64,000 nt of DNA. Origin: Sphingobacterium endophyticum (GTDB lineage: Bacteria > Bacteroidota > Bacteroidia > Sphingobacteriales > Sphingobacteriaceae). Positions 48,567 to 58,066 of this stretch are shown here, piece after piece. Position 1 is the stretch's first letter, and every line of letters starts with the position of its first letter. The position numbers and the translations under genes were made by a program. The notes beneath the pieces are model-generated. The model saw only the letters and a program-made list of their open reading frames with translations, did no database searches and was not told where the DNA came from. The stretch covers positions 124,001 to 188,000 of the forward strand of contig NZ_SMMI01000007.1 in NCBI RefSeq assembly GCF_009733535.1. The letters run 5' to 3'.

Positions 48567-48573
48567 TTTAAAA

Positions 48574-50652
48574 ATGAGCTGTTTAAGTAAAAGTATCATG
48601 TTGGGAATATGGATTGGGATGCTCTTGTGGTCCTTCCAATTACTTGGGCAAAAACTGCCAACAAGTTTAGATCCCTTTATATCCAGCATTGACTTCAGCT
48701 CAATAGAAGGGAAAAAACCAACCATTGAAATCCAAAAAATGGATTCAAATCTGTATAGGTTTGAGGTAATTTGGAATATTAAGAAGGACTTGCCATTAAA
48801 AAATTTAAGTTTAAATATATTTCCAGATTTCAAGCCAATTTATCATTGGGCACCACATTTAACACCTACAGAAAATCATATTATTGCGCAGCATGTTTTT
48901 CGGTCACCTGCGTTGATAGTGAGTAATTCGGAATATTATTTAGGAATTGTCCCGGATCTGACACTTTTAGAAACGAAGCCGGCAATACCTTGGTATCTGG
49001 ATTTAGATGCTGTCAATAACAAATTGACATTGGGATTTTCAAAGTCTAAGATTACTGAACATGTCCTTTATGAAAAAGAAGATATAACATCATTTTCGAA
49101 AGGTATTTATCGATTAGCCTTTTATGTAATGATATCAAGGGCAGAAGAAGATTTTGAAAATCCATTTGCTCGCATAAACAGTTTTATGTGGAAAAATTGG
49201 GGATCTAAATTGTTTGAAAAAGGAGAGCCAATCAGGAACAATAACTTAGAACCCTATATAGAAAACACTTATGCTTGGGCTTTTAAATATTGGCGCGGTG
49301 CTGTATGGCAACAGTTCGAGATCAATGGAATAGAAGTGGGAGCTCCTACATTTATTGTGAATGTCACTCAAAGTCCAAACTATCCTAATGAGGTCAATGA
49401 AAGAGAGTTTCGATCAATTTGGAACCAAGCATGGTTTAACTCTTTTAGGTCAGCATCTGGGTTGTATCGATATGCTAGGCGAAAAAATATAGATTCCCTC
49501 AAACGTTATGCTGAAACGACAAAGGAATTGGCCTTATCTTTTCCACAAAAAAATGGATTCTTCCCCGGATTGATTGCGACTGAAATGGTAGATGTAGAAG
49601 TTGCTGGCAAGAAATATAGACGATCCGCAGGTTGGGAGACAAAGTATTTTGGCAATTCCAACCGTAATCCATTTACTTGGGATGCTAAGCATGCACCATA
49701 TCATGTCTTGGACATGAGTTATACGGTTCTACTGATGCTGGATTGGTATACTGAACTGGAACAGGATCAGCGGTTGTTAGATTACGCGAAGAATTATGCA
49801 GATGCCTTAGTAAAGGTACAGCGTGAGGATGGATATTTTCCAGCATGGTTGGATCTGAACACACAAACAGATATGGAGGTTTTGAGCAAATCTCCCGAAT
49901 CAGCACTTTCAGTAACCTTTTTATTAAGGCTATTTCAAATTACAAAAAAAGCACAATATAAAATTGCGGCTCTCAAAGCATTACAGATAATCGAAAAAGA
50001 AATCATACCTGCAGGAAAATGGGAGGATTTTGAAACTTATTGGTCTTGTAGTCGCTTTGGTCATGATTCGCTAGTAGACCAAAAGGTTAAACGCAATAAT
50101 ATGTATAAGCAGAACACTTTGAGTATTTTCTATACTGCTCAAGCAGAGATGGAGGCATTCAAATTGACAGGAGATAGACATCATCTAAAAGTTGGTCAAA
50201 GGGTTTTAGACGAATTATTGATGTGGCAATCAGTGTGGCAACCATTATTTATTTATATCCATGCTTTAGGAGGTTTTGGGGTTATGAATGGCGATGCAGA
50301 ATGGAATGATTCTAGGCAAAGCCTATTTGCTGAATTAATTATGGAATATGGGTTGAAGCTTGATCGTAAGGATTACCTTGAAAGAGGCATTGCAGCATTA
50401 GAAGCATCATTTGTGATGATGTATACTCCCGAAAATAAAGAGACAAAGGAGCAATGGCAACAGCGCTGGCCGTTTTTAGGAGTTGAAGATTACGGATTTA
50501 TGATGGAAAACTATGGTCACGATGGTTTTACGGATTCGAATGGGATTGGGATCGGAGAGTTCAGCATTTATGATTGGGGTAGCGGGGCTGCGGCAGAAGC
50601 TTATAATCGAATAATTGATCATTGGGGAGAAAGTGTGCTTATTAAGAGGTAA
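48574..50652 (+). CDS. Secreted 692-aa helical-barrel-like protein, family unassigned
   Basis: A signal peptide (hydrophobic to about FQLLGQ) is followed by an N-terminal beta-rich part (about 25-200) and a larger helical part (about 220-692). The helical part has repeated amphipathic helices and motifs like VKVQREDGYFPAWLDL, ENTYAWAFKYWRG, ETYWSCSRFG and YIHALGGFGVMNGDAEW. This resembles an (alpha/alpha)6 toroid as in many glycoside hydrolases, lyases and epimerases. Conserved acids and aromatics (GDAEWNDSRQ, ENYGHDGFTDSNG, IYDWGSG) look like an active cleft. The ATG at 48574 was preferred to a GTG at 48547 inside the kinase gene. I cannot assign a CAZy family. Confidence 0.7.
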   Translation: MSCLSKSIMLGIWIGMLLWSFQLLGQKLPTSLDPFISSIDFSSIEGKKPTIEIQKMDSNLYRFEVIWNIKKDLPLKNLSLNIFPDFKPIYHWAPHLTPTENHIIAQHVFRSPALIVSNSEYYLGIVPDLTLLETKPAIPWYLDLDAVNNKLTLGFSKSKITEHVLYEKEDITSFSKGIYRLAFYVMISRAEEDFENPFARINSFMWKNWGSKLFEKGEPIRNNNLEPYIENTYAWAFKYWRGAVWQQFEINGIEVGAPTFIVNVTQSPNYPNEVNEREFRSIWNQAWFNSFRSASGLYRYARRKNIDSLKRYAETTKELALSFPQKNGFFPGLIATEMVDVEVAGKKYRRSAGWETKYFGNSNRNPFTWDAKHAPYHVLDMSYTVLLMLDWYTELEQDQRLLDYAKNYADALVKVQREDGYFPAWLDLNTQTDMEVLSKSPESALSVTFLLRLFQITKKAQYKIAALKALQIIEKEIIPAGKWEDFETYWSCSRFGHDSLVDQKVKRNNMYKQNTLSIFYTAQAEMEAFKLTGDRHHLKVGQRVLDELLMWQSVWQPLFIYIHALGGFGVMNGDAEWNDSRQSLFAELIMEYGLKLDRKDYLERGIAALEASFVMMYTPENKETKEQWQQRWPFLGVEDYGFMMENYGHDGFTDSNGIGIGEFSIYDWGSGAAAEAYNRIIDHWGESVLIKR

Positions 50653-50692
50653 TCAGTATAAATTAATAAACTATAAATAATATATTTACAAG

Positions 50693-51688
50693 ATGGTGAA
50701 AAAAGTGTCATTAAAGGATATTGCGCTGAAGATTGGAGTCTCTACGGCATTGGTATCTTACGTATTGAGTGGCAATGAAGAAAAGGGTAGAGTGGGGAAA
50801 GAAACCGCAGAAAAAATAAGACAAGTTGCCAAAGAATTAAATTACCAACCCAACCACATCGCCAAAAGCTTAAAAACTGGGAAGACCAATACAATCGGAC
50901 TTATAGTTGCCGATATTTCCAATCCATTTTTTGCGTCTATAGCAAGAGCTGTTGAGGATGAATCAGGGAAATATGGTTTGACCACCATTATTGGAAGTTC
51001 GGATGAGAGTCCTGAAAAATTAAAAAACCTGGTCGAAGTTTTCATCAAAAGACAGGTAGATGGATTTATCATTTCACCGCCAGACCATTCAGAAGAGACT
51101 ATAGAGTACATAATTTCTTTGGGAATTCCTATATGTTTAATTGATAGACATTTTGACCACGTAAAATCAAGTTATGTAGTTACAGATAATAAAGAATCCA
51201 TGCAGAAAGCTGTAAGCCATTTATTAGGAATGGGCTATAAGAATCTTGCTTTTATAGCATATAATAGTACACTGCAACATATGAAAGATCGAGAGCAAGG
51301 TTTTTTGGATGCTACATCAGAAATATATTCCCAAGTTTATAAAATCAATTTCAGCAAACAGCATGATGAGCTAGCCTCAACAATTGAAGTTATTTTAAAT
51401 GAGCAGAAAGCTGATGCTATTGTTTTTGCTACCAATACCCTTTCAGTTGCAGGGTTAAAATATTTAACTCAACATAAAGTTAAAATACCTCAAGATCTTA
51501 ATGTGATGTGTTTTGATTTTAGCGAGGTATATGATTTCTTCTACCATCCAATAATTCATGTAAAACAACCTATTGAGCAATTGGCAAAAGAAAGTGTTAC
51601 CATTTTGTTTAACCAAATGAAAGAAGAACATCTTCAACAGCTGGTATTAAATTCTGAATTAATAACCAAAACAAGAGTTATGGTCTAA
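50693..51688 (+). CDS. LacI-family repressor of the GH172-FucI operon
   Basis: 331 aa. N-terminal LacI HTH with SLKDIALKIGVSTALVSYVL and a hinge helix region NYQPNHIAKSLKTG, followed by a periplasmic-binding-protein-like sensor (TIGLIVADISNPFFASIARAVE, VDGFIISPPDHSEE, ICLIDRHFD, VTDNKESM). Last gene of the operon, likely binding the TTAATCGATTAA-type sites upstream of its first gene. The effector is probably the free or phosphorylated sugar. The 252 nt after it are A/T-rich with no recognised feature. Confidence 0.92.
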   Translation: MVKKVSLKDIALKIGVSTALVSYVLSGNEEKGRVGKETAEKIRQVAKELNYQPNHIAKSLKTGKTNTIGLIVADISNPFFASIARAVEDESGKYGLTTIIGSSDESPEKLKNLVEVFIKRQVDGFIISPPDHSEETIEYIISLGIPICLIDRHFDHVKSSYVVTDNKESMQKAVSHLLGMGYKNLAFIAYNSTLQHMKDREQGFLDATSEIYSQVYKINFSKQHDELASTIEVILNEQKADAIVFATNTLSVAGLKYLTQHKVKIPQDLNVMCFDFSEVYDFFYHPIIHVKQPIEQLAKESVTILFNQMKEEHLQQLVLNSELITKTRVMV

Positions 51689-51940
51689 TTTTTAATTGTA
51701 TTTCGTATTTAGGCTGGGAGTATATTTTTTTATTTGATAAGAATTTGATTTTCTGATGTTTAAATTTTCAATTATTAAATATATTTCTTGAAATACTTGG
51801 GATGTTTAGTTTTAAGTATATAATATTTTCAAATTATAGTATGCATTTCCAAAAAATTGATATTTTTGTTTTAACTAAATTATGAATATCATATTCTTCA
51901 GTTCGTCTAACCAACGAAATGGGGAAAAAAATTGGAATGT

Positions 51941-52831
51941 ATGGAAGCGTTAAAGACCATGGAATCGAGATATCCGATTGAATTTACTGTGCCTGCCTTT
52001 GGTGCCGGATCATTTTATATTCAAGAGGACCTAAGGAATGAATTCTACAGTCACTACCATAGGCACAAAGAAATCCAAATATCCTATATTTTAAAAGGTC
52101 GCGGTTCTGTTGTTATTGGCAACTTGATTCAACCATTCTTTGAAAATGAAATTTATATCCTGAAAGCCAATGATCCCCATATTTTTATTAAGGAGACACC
52201 GGATGATGAACAGATACATGTCGTGCATATATTTGTTGCTTTTGATAAAATGCAAGCATTTTTCAATATGCAGGAGCTACATAGAATCAGGGATATTTTT
52301 AAATTATTAGATTCAAGTAAGAAGCTCCTCCAAAAATACAGTCTTCCAATCCGATCAATCTTTCAATCCTTATTACGAGAAGACGGCCTGCCGAAATTAA
52401 TGCGCGTTCTAGAAATATTCGATTATTTAATAGCGAATGAAAAAGAGATGATTTCTTTATATTCAGGACTACCGGAATCTAATTTCAATGATAAGGTCGG
52501 TGTACGGATTAATGAGGTATTAAGATATTCCTTAGAAAATTATAATAAGGAAATCAGTATTGATGCGGTTGCAAAGTTAATTCATATGACACCTTCAGCC
52601 TTTTGTAAATACTTTAAAAAGCATACTATGAAAACGTATGTTACTTTTTTAAATGAAATTAGGATTGAAAAAGCCTGTCAATTATTGATCAATAAATCCA
52701 CGGAGAATATTTCAGAAGTTGCTTACCAATGTGGATTTAATACAGTTGTTCATTTCAATAGGGTTTTTAAACATATTTTACATAGCTCTCCGTCAGAATT
52801 CTTACATAGACATGCTGTTAATTTGGCATAG
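51941..52831 (+). CDS. AraC-family transcriptional regulator
   Basis: 296 aa from the ATG at 51941; an upstream TTG adds three residues and was not used. N-terminal cupin sensor (FYSHYHRHKEIQISYILKGRG, FENEIYILKANDPHIF) and C-terminal AraC HTH with VAKLIHMTPSAFCKYFKKHT and VAYQCGFNTVVHFNRVFKHI. It is similar in plan to the regulator at 33303. It lies beyond the LacI gene without an obvious operon of its own; target unknown, possibly one of the two sugar operons. Confidence 0.9.
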   Translation: MEALKTMESRYPIEFTVPAFGAGSFYIQEDLRNEFYSHYHRHKEIQISYILKGRGSVVIGNLIQPFFENEIYILKANDPHIFIKETPDDEQIHVVHIFVAFDKMQAFFNMQELHRIRDIFKLLDSSKKLLQKYSLPIRSIFQSLLREDGLPKLMRVLEIFDYLIANEKEMISLYSGLPESNFNDKVGVRINEVLRYSLENYNKEISIDAVAKLIHMTPSAFCKYFKKHTMKTYVTFLNEIRIEKACQLLINKSTENISEVAYQCGFNTVVHFNRVFKHILHSSPSEFLHRHAVNLA

Positions 52832-52945
52832 GATTGGAATTAATGACTAGACAAAGTCTAACATTCTGTTTATTAGCAACAAAATTTGTTTTTTGGCTTA
52901 GAATTTGTTATATTATTAGCAAACAATAAAAGAAAGGTTAATAAT

Positions 52946-53074
52946 ATGATTAAAAAAGAAAGAACAAAAAGAGAAAAATTAATCCAGAACCCATTTTCAT
53001 TTTATGTAACGAATGTCGGGTTTATTGGAAACCAACCAAGTCCACAAAATAGAAGTGTTAACAAAAAGAGTTAA
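52946..53074 (+). CDS. Possible 42-aa basic peptide
   Basis: An ATG preceded by AGAAAGG (7 nt away) opens MIKKERTKREKLIQNPFSF followed by YVTNVGFIGNQPSPQNRS and ends at 53074. The start region contains AGGTTAATAAT, also seen at the head of the duplicated unit at 16032. A weak hairpin follows at 53110. No family recognised; it may be a short leader or a chance ORF. Confidence 0.3.
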   Translation: MIKKERTKREKLIQNPFSFYVTNVGFIGNQPSPQNRSVNKKS

Positions 53075-53108
53075 CTCTTCTTACAAACAAACCAAATTAA
53101 AATTAGAT

Positions 53109-53139
53109 GTGCTTTTTGAGATAAAAGCATTTTGTGTTT
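53109..53139 (+). terminator. Possible terminator after the small ORF
   Basis: TGCTTTT (53110-53116) and AAAAGCA (53123-53129) form a 7-bp stem followed by TTTTGTGTTT. Weak but well placed. Confidence 0.4.
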
Positions 53140-53193
53140 CTAATGAGTTCGCTTTCAACTAACTCAATTTTCCCTTCATATTTTAATGCAGTC

Positions 53194-53700
53194 TTAAAAA
53201 ATAAAAGAGGCAATTCTCTTGGGGTTATCAAGTTTTGTACTTTTCTTAACGTTATTTACGTTGATATGCATGATGTTGGATTGGGATTTAAAATCCTTAT
53301 AAAGCAATTGATTTATTATATCCATCTTATGGATATTCTGTATGTCTGAAACCTCGAAATAACACCAGGCCACATCTTCTTCTATTTCATAACCAACATA
53401 CTTTAAGTTTCGATCCTTATTGTCTAAAGCTAACTTAAGGTTCTGTCGAATGTACCTAGCTATAGCAGAGTCAGTTACTGATTTATTTTTTGGGTTTATA
53501 ATCTCTATTTTTTTACCTGAATGTTTTTTAAGTGCCACTTCAAGATCGTCATAAAATAGGCGGCAGGAAATTTCTACTCGTTTTTTACTCGGATTAAAGT
53601 CTATAGCAGTTATACTAACATAAAATGGGTGTGCATAAGCCAAAAATGTAATGCATAGACATAATGATATTAATCCTATTTTTATTTTATTCAATTTCAT
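53194..53700 (-). CDS. DUF6702 family secreted protein
   Basis: 168 aa from the ATG at 53700. A signal peptide (ISLCLCITFLAYA) is followed by HPFYVSITAIDFN, the usual start of the mature DUF6702 protein in Bacteroidota, then SCRLFYDDLEVALKKHSGK and WCYFEVSDI. Function unknown. In Bacteroidota this family is often next to a HupE/UreJ-like gene and an M1 peptidase, as here in divergent arrangement, which suggests a shared envelope or metal-related process. Confidence 0.82.
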   Translation of the reverse strand: MKLNKIKIGLISLCLCITFLAYAHPFYVSITAIDFNPSKKRVEISCRLFYDDLEVALKKHSGKKIEIINPKNKSVTDSAIARYIRQNLKLALDNKDRNLKYVGYEIEEDVAWCYFEVSDIQNIHKMDIINQLLYKDFKSQSNIMHINVNNVKKSTKLDNPKRIASFIF

Positions 53701-53813
53701 TTTCCTGTTTTTATGCAACAATTATGTGCTAAATTATTTAAAATCTTTAAATGCATTTGTCAATATTAAAATAATATTAATTTTGTTATGTTTTTATTAC
53801 AAGAACCTAAATA

Positions 53814-54389
53814 ATGAGTGATTTTTCCATCTATTTTCAACTTGGTTGGCAACATATTCTAGACCTAACTGGTTATGATCATATTCTTTTCGTACTAGTC
53901 CTATGTTGTAGTTATACCTTAAAAGATTGGAGACGGCTATTATGGTTGGTAACAGCTTTTACAGTAGGACATTCCATTACATTGGCTTTAGCTGCATTCA
54001 AAATTGTTCGAATAGATACGAGTTGGATAGAATTTTTAATTCCAATCACGATTTTAATTACAGCATTATATAACCTACCAAAAAAGCGGAAGCAACGCAA
54101 TCCATACATTTTATATGTGATGACCCTTTGCTTTGGACTTATTCATGGATTAGGTTTTTCAAATTATTTACAATCCTTACTAGGACAGGAGGCCAATGTT
54201 GTATTGCCATTACTGTCTTTCAATATAGGATTAGAATTCGGACAGTTAATCATTGTCTTTTTTGTAATTCTATTATCCGAACTTATGCTTAAGATTTTTG
54301 CAGTTTCAAATCGAGATTGGAGTTTCTTTTTATCTTCTGCTGTGATCGGTATTTCATTTATTATGGCCCTTGAACGTATTCCACTATGA
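53814..54389 (+). CDS. HupE/UreJ-family membrane protein
   Basis: 191 aa, about six membrane spans. The N-terminal GWQHILDLTGYDHILFVLVL with the His-x-x-Asp and Asp-His residues, TAFTVGHSITLALAA and CFGLIHGLGFSNYL are HupE/UreJ signatures. That family is proposed to carry nickel or cobalt across the inner membrane. No urease or hydrogenase gene is in view. It lies divergent to DUF6702 and overlaps the peptidase start by four bases (ATGA). Confidence 0.88.
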   Translation: MSDFSIYFQLGWQHILDLTGYDHILFVLVLCCSYTLKDWRRLLWLVTAFTVGHSITLALAAFKIVRIDTSWIEFLIPITILITALYNLPKKRKQRNPYILYVMTLCFGLIHGLGFSNYLQSLLGQEANVVLPLLSFNIGLEFGQLIIVFFVILLSELMLKIFAVSNRDWSFFLSSAVIGISFIMALERIPL

Positions 54390-56752
54390 AACCAAATAGT
54401 CAATTAATCAAATCACTTTGTTTGGCATTGCTAGGATCAGTAAGCCTACAGTCTTCACATGCTCAAATGCAGCATAACCCTGGTTCAAACCATGGGAATA
54501 AGTTTGAACAATTGGGCAACCTACTTTCTGATCCGAATATTTTCAGGACAGCCTCGGGAGCTCCTGGATCCATGTATTGGCAGCAAAAAGCTGATTACGT
54601 CATCGATGTTGAGGTTGATGATCAAAATCAAACCTTAAAAGGCTCTGAAACCATAACTTATACAAATAATTCTCCTGATCCGCTCAGCTATCTTTGGTTA
54701 CAGCTAGATGAGAACGAGCATGCTGACCAAGCTGAGAGTAAAAGATTTGATCAGAGTAGCCTCCAAGAGAGAATGTCTTTGGATGAGCTAAAAGAGATGG
54801 TCCCACAAAAGAAAGGCTATGGGGTCAATATCCATAAGATAACGGATGGTGCGAATAAAGCATTGGATTATACAATCAATTACACGATGATGCGTGTAGA
54901 TTTGCCAACACCTTTAAAACCGGGAGCAAAGATCGTACTCAAAATAGATTGGGACTATAAGATATCGGACCGAATGGTTGAACACGGACGAGGAGGTTAC
55001 GAACATTTTGCAAAGGATAATAATTATTTATATACCATCGCACAATGGTTTCCTCGCATGGCCGTATATTCTGATTTCCAGGGCTGGCAAAATAAGCAAT
55101 TCACCGGTAGAGGAGAATTTGCCTTAGTCTTTGGAGATTATAAAGTAAATATTACAGTTCCATCTGACCACATTGTGGGAGCGACAGGTGAATGTATCAA
55201 TTACAATCAAGTATTGAATTCTACGCAACTTGCACGTTGGAAGCAAGCCCAAAACTCCAAAGAACCCATTGAAATAGTGACTCTAGATGATGCTAAAAAA
55301 GCAATTCAACAAAAAGCAACAACAAAGAAAACTTGGGTTTATGAAGCAAAGAATGTAAGAGATTTTGCTTTTGTTACATCCCGTCGTTTGATTTGGGACG
55401 CATTGAAAGTAAACGAAGGTATTGAAGGGAATCAGCCATTAGCTATGTCCTATTATGGACCAGAAGCCTATCCCTTATATCGTAAATATTCAACCAAGGC
55501 AGTTGCACATACATTAAAGACCTATTCAAAGTATTCAGTTCCTTACCCATATCCAGTTGCCATTTCAGTTGAAGCAGCAAACGGAATGGAATATCCCATG
55601 ATTTGTTTTAACTACGGTCGTGCGGATGAAGATGGGACCTACACAGAAGCGGTTAAATATGGTATGATCGGCGTAATTATCCACGAAGTTGGCCATAACT
55701 TTTTCCCGATGATTGTCAATTCAGATGAACGGCAGTGGACATGGATGGATGAAGGATTGAATACATTTCTACAGTATCTAACAGAACAGGAGTGGGATAA
55801 GGATTTTCCTTCTCGTCGAGGTCCAGCATATAAAATTACAGATTATATGAGATTGCCGAAAGATCAGTTGGAACCAATTATGACGAACTCAGAAAATATT
55901 GTCCAATTTGGACCAAATGCATATGCAAAACCTGCAACAGCATTAAATATTTTAAGGGAAACCATCATGGGCAGGGAGTTATTTGATTATGCTTTTAAAG
56001 AATATGCAAAACGATGGGAATTTAAGCATCCAACACCTGCAGATTTTTTCCGAACGATGGAAGACGCATCAGCTGTTGATTTAGATTGGTTTTGGAGAGG
56101 TTGGTTCTTTACGACAGATCCTGTAGAAATTTCTTTGGAAAACGTAACGCAGTATAGAATGACGGGTGCTGAACCTAAAAGTACACAGAAGCAAAGAAAA
56201 GAGGCCTTTGATAAAGATTTGAACAGTATTACCCGCCAACGAAATATGGCCGAAAACATGGCATTTCTTGTAGAAAAAGATACTTCATTATTGGACTTTT
56301 ATAACAAATGGGATCGTTTTGCTGTAAAGCCTTCTGATGAAGTAAGTTATCAACAATTCTATAATACGCTGAATGATCAAGAGAAGGATATATTTAACGG
56401 TAAGACATCCTTCTATGAGCTTAACTTTAAAAATAATGGTGGGTTAGTTATGCCATTGATAATAGAGTGGACATTTACAGATGGGAGCAAAGAAATCGAT
56501 AGAATTCCTGCATATATTTGGAGATTAAATGAAAAGGAAGTTACTAAAGTATTTGCAAAGGATAAACAGGTGGCATCAGTTCAGTTAGATCCATTGAGAG
56601 AAACAGCTGATATTGATGAATCCAACAATGCATGGCCAAGGACATCACAACCATCCAGGTTTGAGCTTTACCAACAAAATGGGAGGGCTGTACGTGGACA
56701 ATCTGCAGAAAGCAACCCTATGAAGGAGGCTAGAAATCAAAACAATAATTAA
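54386..56752 (+). CDS. M1-family zinc metallopeptidase
   Basis: 788 aa, with a signal peptide (cleavage about SSHAQ). An N-terminal beta domain (TLKGSETITYTNNSPDPLSYLWLQ) is followed by the gluzincin domain: EAANGMEYPMICF in place of GAMEN, the zinc motif HEVGHN and the third ligand Glu in WMDEGLNTF about 19 residues later. A C-terminal beta part ends in a polar tail (ARNQNNN). It would act in the periplasm or at the surface as an aminopeptidase. Coupled to HupE by overlap; a bidirectional terminator follows. Confidence 0.92.
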   Translation: MKPNSQLIKSLCLALLGSVSLQSSHAQMQHNPGSNHGNKFEQLGNLLSDPNIFRTASGAPGSMYWQQKADYVIDVEVDDQNQTLKGSETITYTNNSPDPLSYLWLQLDENEHADQAESKRFDQSSLQERMSLDELKEMVPQKKGYGVNIHKITDGANKALDYTINYTMMRVDLPTPLKPGAKIVLKIDWDYKISDRMVEHGRGGYEHFAKDNNYLYTIAQWFPRMAVYSDFQGWQNKQFTGRGEFALVFGDYKVNITVPSDHIVGATGECINYNQVLNSTQLARWKQAQNSKEPIEIVTLDDAKKAIQQKATTKKTWVYEAKNVRDFAFVTSRRLIWDALKVNEGIEGNQPLAMSYYGPEAYPLYRKYSTKAVAHTLKTYSKYSVPYPYPVAISVEAANGMEYPMICFNYGRADEDGTYTEAVKYGMIGVIIHEVGHNFFPMIVNSDERQWTWMDEGLNTFLQYLTEQEWDKDFPSRRGPAYKITDYMRLPKDQLEPIMTNSENIVQFGPNAYAKPATALNILRETIMGRELFDYAFKEYAKRWEFKHPTPADFFRTMEDASAVDLDWFWRGWFFTTDPVEISLENVTQYRMTGAEPKSTQKQRKEAFDKDLNSITRQRNMAENMAFLVEKDTSLLDFYNKWDRFAVKPSDEVSYQQFYNTLNDQEKDIFNGKTSFYELNFKNNGGLVMPLIIEWTFTDGSKEIDRIPAYIWRLNEKEVTKVFAKDKQVASVQLDPLRETADIDESNNAWPRTSQPSRFELYQQNGRAVRGQSAESNPMKEARNQNNN

Positions 56753-56766
56753 TTGTTAATTAAAAT

Positions 56767-56800
56767 AAAAAACCGATTCTTTTTAAGGATCGGTTTTATT
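56767..56800. terminator. Bidirectional terminator between M1 peptidase and GNAT genes
   Basis: AAAACCGAT (56769-56777) and ATCGGTTTT (56789-56797) with A and T runs at the ends, serving both convergent genes. Confidence 0.8.
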
Positions 56801-57344
56801 ATTCCGTTTCGGATTTCAATTTACTGAATACCAATAGATCTCGAAATTGATAATTGCCAATCCATTCGCCATTTCTTTTGGTTCCTTCCAACTTAAAGCC
56901 CAAACGCTTTGGTATATTTATGCTTTTCTCATTACCTATTGCACAGCAAATTTGAATACGTTCCAGATTTAGATTATCATAAAGTTCATTTATTAAAATA
57001 TCTACAGCGCGAGTCATAATGCCTTTTTGCTGGTAGTCTTTGGAAAGCCAATAACCAATCTCCGTACTTTTATTTATTAGATCAACTTCCTTAGTTCCAA
57101 TTAATCCTATCATTCGGTCATTTAAGCAAATTTTGTACACATAATCCTTCTTTAATTTTCTATTTAAGACGGCCATTTCGACGAAACCTTTGCTGTCCTC
57201 TACTTTATTTGTGAATTGTACAAATGGTAACCATTCACCTAAGTATTCACGTTCAGAATCGATGATGTTATACATTCGGATGGCATCACTTTCAACAATA
57301 GCCTTAAGGGTTAAATCAGGTGCTATGGTAATAATCCTTTTCAT
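56799..57344 (-). CDS. RimJ/RimL-type GNAT acetyltransferase
   Basis: 181 aa. The segments RMYNIIDSEREYLGEWLPF, IGLIGTKEVDLINKSTEIGYWL, the acetyl-CoA loop DYQQKGIMTRAVDILI and IQICCAIGNEKSINIPKRLGF are typical of the RimJ/RimL/SpeG-like ribosomal-protein N-acetyltransferase group, which also includes enzymes that act on antibiotics or small molecules. Overlaps the TetR gene by four bases (ATGA), so the two are translated together and the acetyltransferase is probably under TetR control. Confidence 0.88.
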   Translation of the reverse strand: MKRIITIAPDLTLKAIVESDAIRMYNIIDSEREYLGEWLPFVQFTNKVEDSKGFVEMAVLNRKLKKDYVYKICLNDRMIGLIGTKEVDLINKSTEIGYWLSKDYQQKGIMTRAVDILINELYDNLNLERIQICCAIGNEKSINIPKRLGFKLEGTKRNGEWIGNYQFRDLLVFSKLKSETE

Positions 57345-57997
57345 GAATGGTCTTTGCTCAAAATATTTTTCAAAGCCAGAACAATTCTCTGCCGATCGGA
57401 TTCTGTACTTAAGTCTAATCCACAGAATGTACTTCCATTAGTCTGGGCATGCATAGCAAGATAATATAGGCCAGCTGTCTGTAATGCCAAAGTCGCTCGG
57501 ATATCGGTCTGCTGATTTCCTGGTTTTCCCTTTTCGTATTTCTGAATTAATTGTTCTCCAATCTCTTCCCGCTGGTCAGCTAATTTTCTAAGGATTTCTT
57601 TATCTTCGGATAATTCCCACTGAAGGATCCGCTGTAAGATTGTATCATTCATAACCGTATCAAATTGTCCGATCAGCAATGCCTGCATTTCTTCTTCACT
57701 AATTGTTTCTTTTGCCAGCAGGGAAGAAATCGTTGTTTTTGCCTTTGTTTTCCAGTAATCACGTTTTTGGATGTAAATTTCTACGAGATTATCTAAATTG
57801 TCAAAGTAGGTGTAAATCAGTTTTCTATCAACTTTTGCTTCAGACGCTATATTCGCAATAGTAAGACCTGGATATCCTTGCTTTTTTAATACTTTTCCAA
57901 CAGCATTGATGATTTTATTCATCGTTCTGGCCTTTTCACGAACAGGTCCAGAGGTGACTTTTCTGGATTTCTCTTCCGAAGGGTAGATTTTTTTCAT
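57341..57997 (-). CDS. TetR-family transcriptional regulator
   Basis: 218 aa. A basic N-terminal extension (EEKSRKVTSGPVREKARTM) precedes the HTH with VLKKQGYPGLTIANIASEAKVDRKLIYTYFDN (core TIANIASEAKV), and a helical ligand-binding domain follows. First gene of a two-gene unit with the overlapping acetyltransferase. Targets beyond its own unit cannot be predicted. Confidence 0.9.
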   Translation of the reverse strand: MKKIYPSEEKSRKVTSGPVREKARTMNKIINAVGKVLKKQGYPGLTIANIASEAKVDRKLIYTYFDNLDNLVEIYIQKRDYWKTKAKTTISSLLAKETISEEEMQALLIGQFDTVMNDTILQRILQWELSEDKEILRKLADQREEIGEQLIQKYEKGKPGNQQTDIRATLALQTAGLYYLAMHAQTNGSTFCGLDLSTESDRQRIVLALKNILSKDHS

Positions 57998-58066
57998 TCT
58001 TGTTTTAAAAATAGATGATTAAATGTACGCATTAAGTCACACCCTAGAGAGAAAGATGAGAGAATT

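Noticed and set aside
41358..50652. Complete polysaccharide-utilisation locus with SusC/SusD
   Set aside because: No TonB-dependent SusC-like or SusD-like gene is present; uptake appears to rely on MFS permeases.
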